The translations under genes and the position numbers were made by a program. A stretch of DNA of 42,019 nucleotides from a virus. The stretch spans positions 1 to 42,019 of IMG/VR virus record IMGVR_UViG_3300009609_000428. One strand, given 5' to 3'. The notes beneath the pieces were generated by a model. It saw only the letters and a program-made list of their open reading frames with translations. It made no database searches and was not told the DNA's origin. This document shows, in pieces, positions 14,200 to 20,770 of this stretch (its first letter is position 1; the number at the start of each line of letters is the position of its first letter).

Positions 14200-14665
14200 T
14201 GTGTTGCCGTTTAAACGAATTAGAGTTGGGTCGAAGCGATACGCATTGGTTGATTTAGATGATTTTGAAAACATTTCAAAACACAGGTGGTACCTGCATA
14301 GCGCTGGTTATGCTTGTTCAAACATAAAAAACAAACCAGTATACATGCATAGGGTTATATTGTCGCCAAAGGCTGGTATATGCGTTGACCACATTAACGG
14401 AAAAAGGCTCGATAACAGAAAAAACAATCTAAGGGCCTGCACCAGGGGGCAGAATCTTTTTAATACACATTTTGTCTGTGGCACTTCAAAATATTTTGGC
14501 GTTTACAAACACAGAAACAAATGGGCAGCAAGCATTTCGCACAAAAACAAGCACATTCATGTCGGTGTTTTTAAAACAGAAAAACAGGCGGCTCTGGCTA
14601 GAGATCGGGTCGCAAAAAAACTTCGTGGGGTATTTGCAAAATTAAATTTTAGGCACCCATTGTGA
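14156..14665 (+). CDS. HNH-AP2 homing endonuclease
   Basis: The product is 169 residues from the ATG at 14156, with GGAG 6 bases upstream. The HNH nuclease motif is VDHINGKRLDNRKNNLR with CTRGQNLFN after it. An AP2-type DNA-binding domain follows (SKYFGVYKHRNKWAAS, then HVGVFKTEKQAALARD). This two-domain layout is typical of free-standing homing endonucleases that move between phage genomes. Its start lies inside the small lipoprotein gene and its stop overlaps the next start, suggesting insertion or later compaction in the operon. Confidence 0.85.
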   Translation: MTQEKLLVGHVSATSVLPFKRIRVGSKRYALVDLDDFENISKHRWYLHSAGYACSNIKNKPVYMHRVILSPKAGICVDHINGKRLDNRKNNLRACTRGQNLFNTHFVCGTSKYFGVYKHRNKWAASISHKNKHIHVGVFKTEKQAALARDRVAKKLRGVFAKLNFRHPL

Positions 14666-15258
14666 AGGATTTAAGACTAATCATAAAAGTAAAAAATAAC
14701 CGGCTCGTGCGAGCCAGAGAAAGGCTTGGTTTAAATCAAACACAAATGGCCGACCTTTGTGGAGTAGATCACACTAAATATGGTGACATAGAGAATCTAA
14801 AGTGGTTTCCGATTACGAAAAGTGGTTGGTCTATTCAAGCTTCAAAAATAAGTTCTGTCGTTGGTATTTGCGAAGAAGAATTGTTTCCAGAGGCTTTTAA
14901 AAAAATAAAATCTTCTGTGGTTCAACGTGAAGTTTCTATAAATGAGCTTCCAGGATACGAGCGTCAATTATTAGAATCTCCGGATTCTGTTTTTGAAACA
15001 AAAGAACTGTGTTCGCAACTGGATAAAGCCATGGTTGGTATTGATAATGGCGAACATTCTGTGTGTGGTTTAACTGAGAGAGAAAGATTCGTTATAGATA
15101 AGCGGTTTGGTTTAACGGGCGATGAAATGACACGCGAAGATGTTGGTCAGCTTCTTTACGTAACTCCTGAGCGCGTTCAAATAATAGAAAAAAAAGCACT
15201 TAGTAAGCTTCGATATCCTACTCGCGCAAAATTACTGATGTCTTTCGCTGATTGGTGA
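14662..15258 (+). CDS. XRE helix-turn-helix / sigma-70 region 4 fusion regulator
   Basis: The product is 198 residues from a GTG coupled to the endonuclease stop. Residues about 12-70 form an XRE-type helix-turn-helix (RLVRARERLGLNQTQMADLC). Residues about 134-190 match sigma-70 region 4 (LTERERFVIDKRFGL, then TPERVQIIEKKALSKLRYP), the part that binds the -35 element and the RNA polymerase flap. No region 2 is present, so it is not a complete sigma factor. It could act as an activator, an appropriator or a competitor at -35 boxes. A zf-HC2-like protein is encoded in the same operon. Confidence 0.8.
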   Translation: MKDLRLIIKVKNNRLVRARERLGLNQTQMADLCGVDHTKYGDIENLKWFPITKSGWSIQASKISSVVGICEEELFPEAFKKIKSSVVQREVSINELPGYERQLLESPDSVFETKELCSQLDKAMVGIDNGEHSVCGLTERERFVIDKRFGLTGDEMTREDVGQLLYVTPERVQIIEKKALSKLRYPTRAKLLMSFADW

Positions 15259-15270
15259 TACGAACATGTG

Positions 15271-16653
15271 ATGAAGAAACTCATCCCGTTTTTGTTTTTA
15301 ACCGCTTGCTACACCGGCCCCATTCAGCCCACTCCTCCAGATCCAATCACACCGGATCTAATTTTACTCAAGGGTGAAACCTCTGAAATCCGTGTTGCGT
15401 CTGGCTGTCCAACCCTCACCCCGCCAGCTGGGCTTTCGATTGAGCTATTTGAATATAAATCAGTCACAACAACGCATCCGTCGTACATCGGCGCCACAAT
15501 TGGTGCACAAAAAGATGCGCTTGTTCCGTGCGTAATTGGTTTAGAGGGGGCTTGGATTGATGTGACTGCGGCAAGAGACGCTACGCCTGGAGTGTACAAG
15601 CTTGGGGCCTACAACGTGCTCGTGCTCAACGCAGCGTTGCCCACACAACCAACGATGCCGTTTTACGGGGAAATTGTATCAGCCACTGTTTGGCAGCTCG
15701 AAAACATTCCGGACGATGGTCAACACAATATGCAAAAAGCACAGGCGATTAAAGACTGGAGCACGTTTCTTCGGAAGCACCGAATTGAGCCCATTAAGCA
15801 GTGGATTAAAACCTATTCCCCATCAAATCTTGAATCTGACCCTGCACCCGGCGCAGACTTTCTTTCGGTAATAGTAAAGGACGCGATCGCACCGCCCATG
15901 CTGGTTCGCTATGAGTCCACATCAACACCTTCGGTGGCAAGCCTTCAAGCCCTCGAAGCAGCAATTCAATCCGGAAAGATTCCATCCAGCGCCTGGGGAT
16001 ACGTGCGCGACGAAGGACAGCTGGGTCCGGATGGAAAAACCAGTCAACCGAACCTAGCTGCACTTCTCCAGAAATCGGCGCTCTATCGCCAATACGCGCC
16101 CTCGATGAAGCAATATTCGACCTGGGTTGAAATTCCGGAGCTGGCCCCACTTGATGGAACGTGGCCCGTCGCCGAGTGGTTTCTAGATCCGCGATTCACT
16201 GTGCCCTACACAAAGCCATATGGTCTGTATGTGGGCTGCATGAGCCAGGGCAGATGCGCGCCAGGACCAGCGAGCAATCCAACGGGAACCCCACTCATGG
16301 TTTTAGATTCTCCAGAGATTCACCAGATGATTTTCCCTGTGATGGCTTATGCCTTAGGCGCCCAGCGCGCGATGTACTATCGCCTCGACAAAAAGATCAA
16401 AACTGCATTTCAACTCGACGGTCAGTACGACGAGGGGGGGCACGGCGATGGAACAATGCTTTATTATCAAGGCGGCCCACAGGCGAGTGCTCGTCTTAAG
16501 GCGATTCGCTACGGGTCTAACAGTGTTGAATATTTGAAACTCCTTGGTGAGGACGGTCATGACTTAGTGCAAGACACCAGACACTGGATCAAAGATAAAA
16601 CATTGTTAAATAATCTTAGGAATAAATTAGCAAAAAAATTAGGTGCTATTTAA
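15271..16653 (+). CDS. Lipoprotein with GH123/DUF4091-like fold
   Basis: The product is 460 residues from the ATG at 15271; a GTG 3 bases earlier is possible. It has lipobox L10-T11-A12-C13. A beta-rich N-terminal part ends with DATPGVYKLGAYNV, reminiscent of the accessory domain of GH123 enzymes. The C-terminal part ends DGTMLYYQGG, SARLKAIRYGSNSVEYLKLL, as in DUF4091/GH123, whose members act on N-acetylgalactosaminides. Whether the catalytic acids are kept cannot be judged by eye. As a lipoprotein it would work at the host envelope, perhaps changing surface sugars during infection. Confidence 0.6.
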   Translation: MKKLIPFLFLTACYTGPIQPTPPDPITPDLILLKGETSEIRVASGCPTLTPPAGLSIELFEYKSVTTTHPSYIGATIGAQKDALVPCVIGLEGAWIDVTAARDATPGVYKLGAYNVLVLNAALPTQPTMPFYGEIVSATVWQLENIPDDGQHNMQKAQAIKDWSTFLRKHRIEPIKQWIKTYSPSNLESDPAPGADFLSVIVKDAIAPPMLVRYESTSTPSVASLQALEAAIQSGKIPSSAWGYVRDEGQLGPDGKTSQPNLAALLQKSALYRQYAPSMKQYSTWVEIPELAPLDGTWPVAEWFLDPRFTVPYTKPYGLYVGCMSQGRCAPGPASNPTGTPLMVLDSPEIHQMIFPVMAYALGAQRAMYYRLDKKIKTAFQLDGQYDEGGHGDGTMLYYQGGPQASARLKAIRYGSNSVEYLKLLGEDGHDLVQDTRHWIKDKTLLNNLRNKLAKKLGAI

Positions 16654-16676
16654 TAAATCTGAAACAATTTGTGTAG

Positions 16677-17678
16677 ATGGAACGTGAACGGACGCACGAA
16701 CTTCTATCAAAAATAAAGGCTCTGGCCTCTGAGATGCAGAGAACGCCTACGCGCGAAGAGTTTCTCGATCACTACGGCTTTACTAAACATCTTTTAGACA
16801 CTCTGTTTGGTGGCTGGACACCCCTCTTACAGGCGTCTGGGCTCCCACAACCAGAACATTACAAAGCAAAAAGACTAAAGGCCTCTGAGCTTTTTTATGC
16901 TCCTGTTGTTGAGAAGGCACCAGACCTATGTAGCGTAAGTAACATTTTGCCGTTCTATGATTGGCCTTGGTACTTCGCATATGGAGACACGCATCTTCCG
17001 TGGGTTCACGTTGATAAGCTGACGCTGGCTCATTTGCTTCTTGAGCGTCATTACAAAAGATGGATTCATGAGGGAAAACGAGGCGTTTTTTACGTTTTTC
17101 AGTTGGGCGATCTTTACGATATGTATGCCGCAAAGAAATTTCCTGGCAGCGTTCAAATCTATAACGCCTTTGAAGAATACGCGTTGGGCAGACAAATGGC
17201 CGAGAAGTTTTGGCTCTCGGTTCAACGAATGGCTCCGCTTGCAAAATGTGTTCAGCTCTTGGGTAATCATGATGTCCGTCCATACAAACGCGTAATCGAG
17301 GCCGCTCCGAATGCAGAACCCTTCTTTAAGTTTCACGACGCCTTTAAGTTCGAAGGCGTAGAAACTGTTTTTGATTCCCGACAGGAATACAAATTCGGAC
17401 GCATGCTGGCCCACCATGGCTGGCTGGGTAAGCTTGGCGATCATCGGGAATACTTTAATGCAAACTTTTTGGGCGCACACACCCATAGGGGTGGGGTGGT
17501 TGCTAAGAACAAATACGATGTACAAACCCGGACCGAATACACAATCGTTGAAGTAAATGCGGGTTATTTAGGAGATCCCGCCGTAAAGGTTCTTGGATAC
17601 ACCCCGACAAAGATCTCACATTGGACTCATGGGGTTTCACAGGGAGATGATCTTGGGCCACAGTTTGTGCCTCTTTGA
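16677..17678 (+). CDS. Calcineurin-like metallophosphoesterase with N-terminal HNH-repeat-like domain
   Basis: The 333-residue product has the phosphoesterase metal motifs in order: YGDTH near residue 102, LGDLYD near 143, LLGNHDVR near 197, MLAHHGW near 241 and GAHTHRGG near 267. The first 60 residues (LASEMQRTPTREEFLDHYG, then LFGGWTPLLQASGLP) resemble the small helical repeat often attached to HNH nucleases and phage DNA-binding proteins. Substrates of this family range from nucleotides to DNA ends, so it could be a nuclease. No clear Shine-Dalgarno precedes the ATG. Confidence 0.8.
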   Translation: MERERTHELLSKIKALASEMQRTPTREEFLDHYGFTKHLLDTLFGGWTPLLQASGLPQPEHYKAKRLKASELFYAPVVEKAPDLCSVSNILPFYDWPWYFAYGDTHLPWVHVDKLTLAHLLLERHYKRWIHEGKRGVFYVFQLGDLYDMYAAKKFPGSVQIYNAFEEYALGRQMAEKFWLSVQRMAPLAKCVQLLGNHDVRPYKRVIEAAPNAEPFFKFHDAFKFEGVETVFDSRQEYKFGRMLAHHGWLGKLGDHREYFNANFLGAHTHRGGVVAKNKYDVQTRTEYTIVEVNAGYLGDPAVKVLGYTPTKISHWTHGVSQGDDLGPQFVPL

Positions 17679-17694
17679 CGAAACGCAATAAAAC

Positions 17695-17759
17695 CAATAA
17701 AAAACCCGTACTTGACTTGCGCCGAGTACGGGCTTAACTTCCGGAGCACTTTTATTATA
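17695..17759 (-). ncRNA. Candidate small antisense RNA upstream of the replication gene
   Basis: On the minus strand a perfect TATAAT (17759-17754) is followed about 15 bp later by a hairpin CCCGTACT ... AGTACGGG (17732-17725 and 17712-17705) and then TTTTTTATT. This is a -10 box plus an intrinsic terminator enclosing about 50 nt, with no minus-strand gene to serve. No good -35 box is visible. The RNA would be complementary to the leader of the replication initiator mRNA. Unproven. Confidence 0.4.
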
Positions 17760-17784
17760 GCGCCCTCGGTAGTACCACGCAGGC

Positions 17785-17794
17785 GCATCGATGC
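17785..17794. repeat. 10-bp palindrome in the leader of the replication gene
   Basis: GCATCGATGC is a perfect palindrome 24 bp before the replication initiator start. A GCGCC/GGCGC inverted pair (17760-17764, 17782-17786) lies beside it. It could be an operator or initiator-binding site. Confidence 0.35.
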
Positions 17795-17818
17795 AAGCGG
17801 TTTTACTGGGGGAGTTTA

Positions 17819-18631
17819 GTGGCTCGAATCAATGTAGAAGACTCGTGGTGGACAGACCCGAGAAGATTTCAATTGGCAGAACGACTTGGTTCTCGCCGCC
17901 TCGCAGATGGTCTTGCTGTTGAAGCATGGCACCTTTCTCAAGTTTATTGGGCTAATGGTCGGAAGAAAGTTCCTGAGTTTGCCTTTAAAGAAATACCAAA
18001 TTGGGAGGATTTAGTTGCGGTTGATCTTGCGATCAAACATGGGCATTTCTTTTATGTGCGCGGAACACGCCAGTTGCACGAGTGGATAGCACTTCTGAAG
18101 GAGTCTGGATCTAAGGGTGGGAAATCAAAAGCAAAACACCTCAAGCAAATCGCTAGCAAATCGCTAGCAAACGCCTACCCTCTTATCTCTTCTCTCTCTT
18201 CTCTCTTCTCTAAAGAAGAAAATACAAATACAGCAAAACACTCCGCACCCGCTAAAGCGGGTTTGGTTTTACCTCTGGACAAGATCTATCAAGAATACCC
18301 ACGGAAAATGGGAAAGGCGGCGGGGCTCAAACGATTGGCCAAAGAGATCCAATCGGAAAACGATTTGAGCCAATGCCTAGTTGCCACACAAAACTTCGTG
18401 CGGTATCACGCGGAGCGTAAGACCGAAGAGCAATATCTACCCTACTTCTCGACCTTCGTGTCCACTTGGCGAGACTGGCTTGATCCCGCTTATGGAAGAC
18501 TCGACAGCAAAAGCTACGTCGACCCCAGAACCAAGGAACTCTTAGCTCTGCTCGAAAAAGAAGAAAGGGAAAAAAATGGAAAATCAGAATCCAGTGACCC
18601 AGGTTCCGAATACGAATCCAACCTCGGTTGA
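17819..18631 (+). CDS. Putative replication initiator (lambda O-like layout)
   Basis: The product is 270 residues from a GTG preceded by GGGGGAGTTTA. The N-terminal domain (1-95) looks like a winged helix (RRFQLAERLGSRRLADGLAV, then FFYVRGTRQLHEWI). A low-complexity Ser/Lys/Ala linker (about 97-145) follows. The C-terminal domain (YPRKMGKAAGLKRLAKEI, then YFSTFVSTWRDWLDP) matches the end region of many phage replication proteins. The linker DNA carries tandem repeats and a pyrimidine tract, as in lambda O where the origin lies in the gene. The stop overlaps the next gene. Confidence 0.7.
   Translation: MARINVEDSWWTDPRRFQLAERLGSRRLADGLAVEAWHLSQVYWANGRKKVPEFAFKEIPNWEDLVAVDLAIKHGHFFYVRGTRQLHEWIALLKESGSKGGKSKAKHLKQIASKSLANAYPLISSLSSLFSKEENTNTAKHSAPAKAGLVLPLDKIYQEYPRKMGKAAGLKRLAKEIQSENDLSQCLVATQNFVRYHAERKTEEQYLPYFSTFVSTWRDWLDPAYGRLDSKSYVDPRTKELLALLEKEEREKNGKSESSDPGSEYESNLG
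18145..18262. other. Candidate replication origin inside the initiator gene
   Basis: Two perfect 11-bp direct repeats GCAAATCGCTA (18145-18155, 18156-18166) are followed by a degenerate third (GCAAACGCCTA, 18167-18177). Next comes a 30-bp CT-only-like tract (about 18183-18213), an A-rich stretch, and a hairpin ACCCGCT-AA-AGCGGGT (18247-18262). Iterons plus an easily melted tract in the initiator gene resemble lambdoid origins. Confidence 0.5.
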
Positions 18632-19058
18632 GCAGCAACTGCACTCAGCATGGGTAAAGAATCAAATCACGGACCACGAATATTTCGATAACAATGCGGT
18701 GCTAATCGCGGCGAAGGCGAATCTCTATCAGCCACTGCATTATCCCACGATGTCTGACGCCATTCACAAATATTTATACGACCGCAAAACCTCATCTCTG
18801 CCCTACAACGAAACACTGTCTAAAAAAACGGCGGAATGGGTGAGTGAGTCCAACAACAACAAACAAGAGAACGATAGTAATTTAAAAACACTGCTGTGGG
18901 CTAGGGGCCGGTGCCTCGCCCAAGGACTAACGCAAGAGGTGGCGATCTTAGATCGCGCAATTGAACGCTTGACTAAGTTGCGGTTTCCAATCCAGTTTAG
19001 AAACGCGGTGATTGTAGTTCAGAAAGACTCAAACGAATCCGAGGGGAAAAAGAAATGA
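18576..19058 (+). CDS. Hypothetical protein following the replication initiator
   Basis: The 160-residue product starts 56 bp inside the initiator gene in another frame, with GAAAGGG before the ATG. The N-terminus is Asn/Pro/Gln rich and probably disordered (first 20 residues). The middle has HYPTMSDAIHKYLYDRK, and the C-terminal third is helical then beta (AILDRAIERLTKLRF, AVIVVQK). By position it could be a helicase loader partner of the initiator, as lambda P is of O, but no sequence match supports that. Confidence 0.6.
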   Translation: MENQNPVTQVPNTNPTSVEQQLHSAWVKNQITDHEYFDNNAVLIAAKANLYQPLHYPTMSDAIHKYLYDRKTSSLPYNETLSKKTAEWVSESNNNKQENDSNLKTLLWARGRCLAQGLTQEVAILDRAIERLTKLRFPIQFRNAVIVVQKDSNESEGKKK

Positions 19059-19504
19059 GCACAATGTCTGAGTGGGAAAAAGAACAATCAAAAAACGATT
19101 ATTTGAGGAGCGTTGCAATTATCTCATTGAGCCTGTTAATTATATTTTTGATTGTTGGCGGCGCTTGGGGGTGTCCGACATACAACGTTTGGGAGCAGGA
19201 GCTGGTTGGAACCGCAGAACTTAAACGAGCAGAACAGAACCGAAAAATAAAAGTACAAGAAGCGATGGCTCAAGAAGAAGCATCAAAGTCCCTAGCGCAA
19301 GCCGAGATCATTCGCGCAAGAGGCGTCGCAGAAGCAAATGCAATTATCGGAAAATCCCTGGAGGGAAACGAATCCTATCTGCGCTATCTATGGATTCATA
19401 ATTTGGAAGTTGCCGAAAAATCTGGCTCACAAGTGATCTACGTACCAACAGAAGGAAACCTGCCCATTCTTGAGGCAGGCAAAAGAAAAGACCAAAGCAA
19501 ATGA
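19055..19504 (+). CDS. Mini-SPFH (prohibitin/band 7-like) membrane protein
   Basis: The 149-residue product has an N-terminal membrane span (about residues 20-38). A CPTYNVWEQELVG piece is followed by a long charged helix typical of the SPFH C-terminal coiled coil (AQAEIIRARGVAEANAII). It ends with YLWIHNLEVAEKSGSQVIYVP and NLPIL, as in prohibitins. Most of the SPFH head domain is missing. Full-length relatives scaffold inner-membrane proteases such as FtsH. A short version could mimic or disturb that complex. The stop overlaps the next ATG by 4 bp. Confidence 0.7.
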   Translation: MSTMSEWEKEQSKNDYLRSVAIISLSLLIIFLIVGGAWGCPTYNVWEQELVGTAELKRAEQNRKIKVQEAMAQEEASKSLAQAEIIRARGVAEANAIIGKSLEGNESYLRYLWIHNLEVAEKSGSQVIYVPTEGNLPILEAGKRKDQSK

Positions 19505-20082
19505 AAAATATTCTGGTTGTCGTTCCCACTTACGAAATGCTGGGCGCATTTTTCAGAGAGGTTCCAATATGCATGACCGGATTCGGATCAATCAATACGG
19601 CGCTTTATTTAACGCGCGCAATTCAACAATCGATTCATAAGCCAGATTTAATTCTTCACTTCGGTTGGGCAGCCTCCGAAGAAGTTCAGAGAGACACGAT
19701 CGTGTTCACACGAAAGGCCAAAACACTAGACGAACACGACGCGCCAAATCCAACTGAAGACAAGCTGTTCGAGGAATCCACTGAGCTTCTTCGGAAGAAC
19801 TATCCCTCCGACGCGTTCACTTGGGCAAAGGTGGTCCACGTAGAACACTCATTCGGCTCACCCCCAATTAAACGCTCCGAGCCACAGCACGCACCGATTC
19901 TTTTTGACTCAGGCGAAACATTGGCCGTTGCACGCACCTGCATCGCGCATGAGATTCCAATCCTGAGCTTTCAATTGGTCGGACCGATCCTGCACAAGAC
20001 AGATCCAAGCCTAAGATCAAAGGCGTATGAATTTTATCGGATATACGAAAACATCGCCTCCGACGAAGAGGTGATGGGATGA
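19501..20082 (+). CDS. Nucleoside phosphorylase/MTAN-like protein
   Basis: The 193-residue product resembles the phosphorylase/hydrolase superfamily. CMTGFGSINTALYLTRAI corresponds to the GxGxxNAA segment, and DLILHFGWAAS to the strand before the GxAG motif. FDSGETLAVARTCIAHEIPI corresponds to the MEAAAVAxxA active-site helix, where the usual Glu context is altered. Family members cleave nucleosides or 5'-methylthioadenosine/SAH. A role in recycling SAH from the phage methyltransferase or in degrading a signal nucleotide is possible. The family call is moderate and the substrate unknown. Confidence 0.6.
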   Translation: MKNILVVVPTYEMLGAFFREVPICMTGFGSINTALYLTRAIQQSIHKPDLILHFGWAASEEVQRDTIVFTRKAKTLDEHDAPNPTEDKLFEESTELLRKNYPSDAFTWAKVVHVEHSFGSPPIKRSEPQHAPILFDSGETLAVARTCIAHEIPILSFQLVGPILHKTDPSLRSKAYEFYRIYENIASDEEVMG

Positions 20083-20161
20083 TTAAAGTCGCATTAGACC
20101 GATTCTTTGGGGGGTAGGATGAAAAATAGACGTTTGTTTGGACTGAGGGTAATCTAAACCC

Positions 20162-20365
20162 ATGCCAGCGAAGAAACCCAAAGTCACATTCGAATTCATT
20201 TCAGGCAAGAAGATTACTTTTTCACTCAGAGAATTTAATCAATTTGAGTCGGATATTGAGGGTAGGGTTCAGAGAGGTGAGGCAATCAAAATGCCAAACC
20301 CGCAAACGGGCGAGGTTCTGATTGTGAACTTGAAATGCGTTGAGAGAATTAGGATCGAGCAATAA
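20162..20365 (+). CDS. Hypothetical small protein before terminase
   Basis: The 67-residue product is basic and beta-rich (KVTFEFISGKKITFSL, then GEVLIVNLKCVERIRI). The pattern suggests a small barrel or SH3-like fold. It ends directly before the small terminase start. Between 20083 and 20161 only two 12-codon frames were seen. No family recognised. Confidence 0.6.
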   Translation: MPAKKPKVTFEFISGKKITFSLREFNQFESDIEGRVQRGEAIKMPNPQTGEVLIVNLKCVERIRIEQ

Positions 20366-20770
20366 ATGGCTTTCGGTCGACCCACCAAATACGATCCAAA
20401 ATACTGTGAAGAACTGATTGAGTTCATGTCTCAGGGCTTTAGCTATGAAGCCTTCGCTGGTCATCTCACCGTTGCCATTTCTACCCTTTATGAATGGGAA
20501 GGCGCGAACCCAGACTTTTCAGAAGCCAAAAAGCTAGCCTTCGCAAAGAACCGAATCTTTTGGGAAGCTAAGGGCGTAGAAGGACTGAAGAATGAATCCG
20601 GTCCTGGCGCCGTCAATTTAAATTCTACAGTGTGGATATTTAATATGAAAAATCGGTTTGGATGGCGCGACAGAACCGAACACTCTGGGGAAGTTAAGGG
20701 TGGGATTACGGCACAAGACATTGCAGATCTCATGAAAAAGAAAAATGGATCTGAGCCAGAACAAGAATGA
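20366..20770 (+). CDS. terS: Terminase small subunit
   Basis: The 134-residue product opens with GRPTKYDPKYCEELIEFMSQ and a helix-turn-helix (YEAFAGHLTVAISTLYEWE), the DNA-recognition domain of small terminases. The middle has FNMKNRFGWRDR, a frequent motif in this family. It recognises the packaging site and hands DNA to the large subunit encoded next. The genes overlap by 26 bp. Confidence 0.9.
   Translation: MAFGRPTKYDPKYCEELIEFMSQGFSYEAFAGHLTVAISTLYEWEGANPDFSEAKKLAFAKNRIFWEAKGVEGLKNESGPGAVNLNSTVWIFNMKNRFGWRDRTEHSGEVKGGITAQDIADLMKKKNGSEPEQE

Noticed and set aside
17760-17818. Structured leader that might be a tRNA
   Set aside because: No acceptor stem, T-loop GTTCRA or anticodon arm can be drawn.
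20079-20157. Two 12-codon frames, the second with GGGGGGTAGG before its ATG
   Set aside because: They are too short to support. They could be a leader peptide but no attenuator hairpin was seen.
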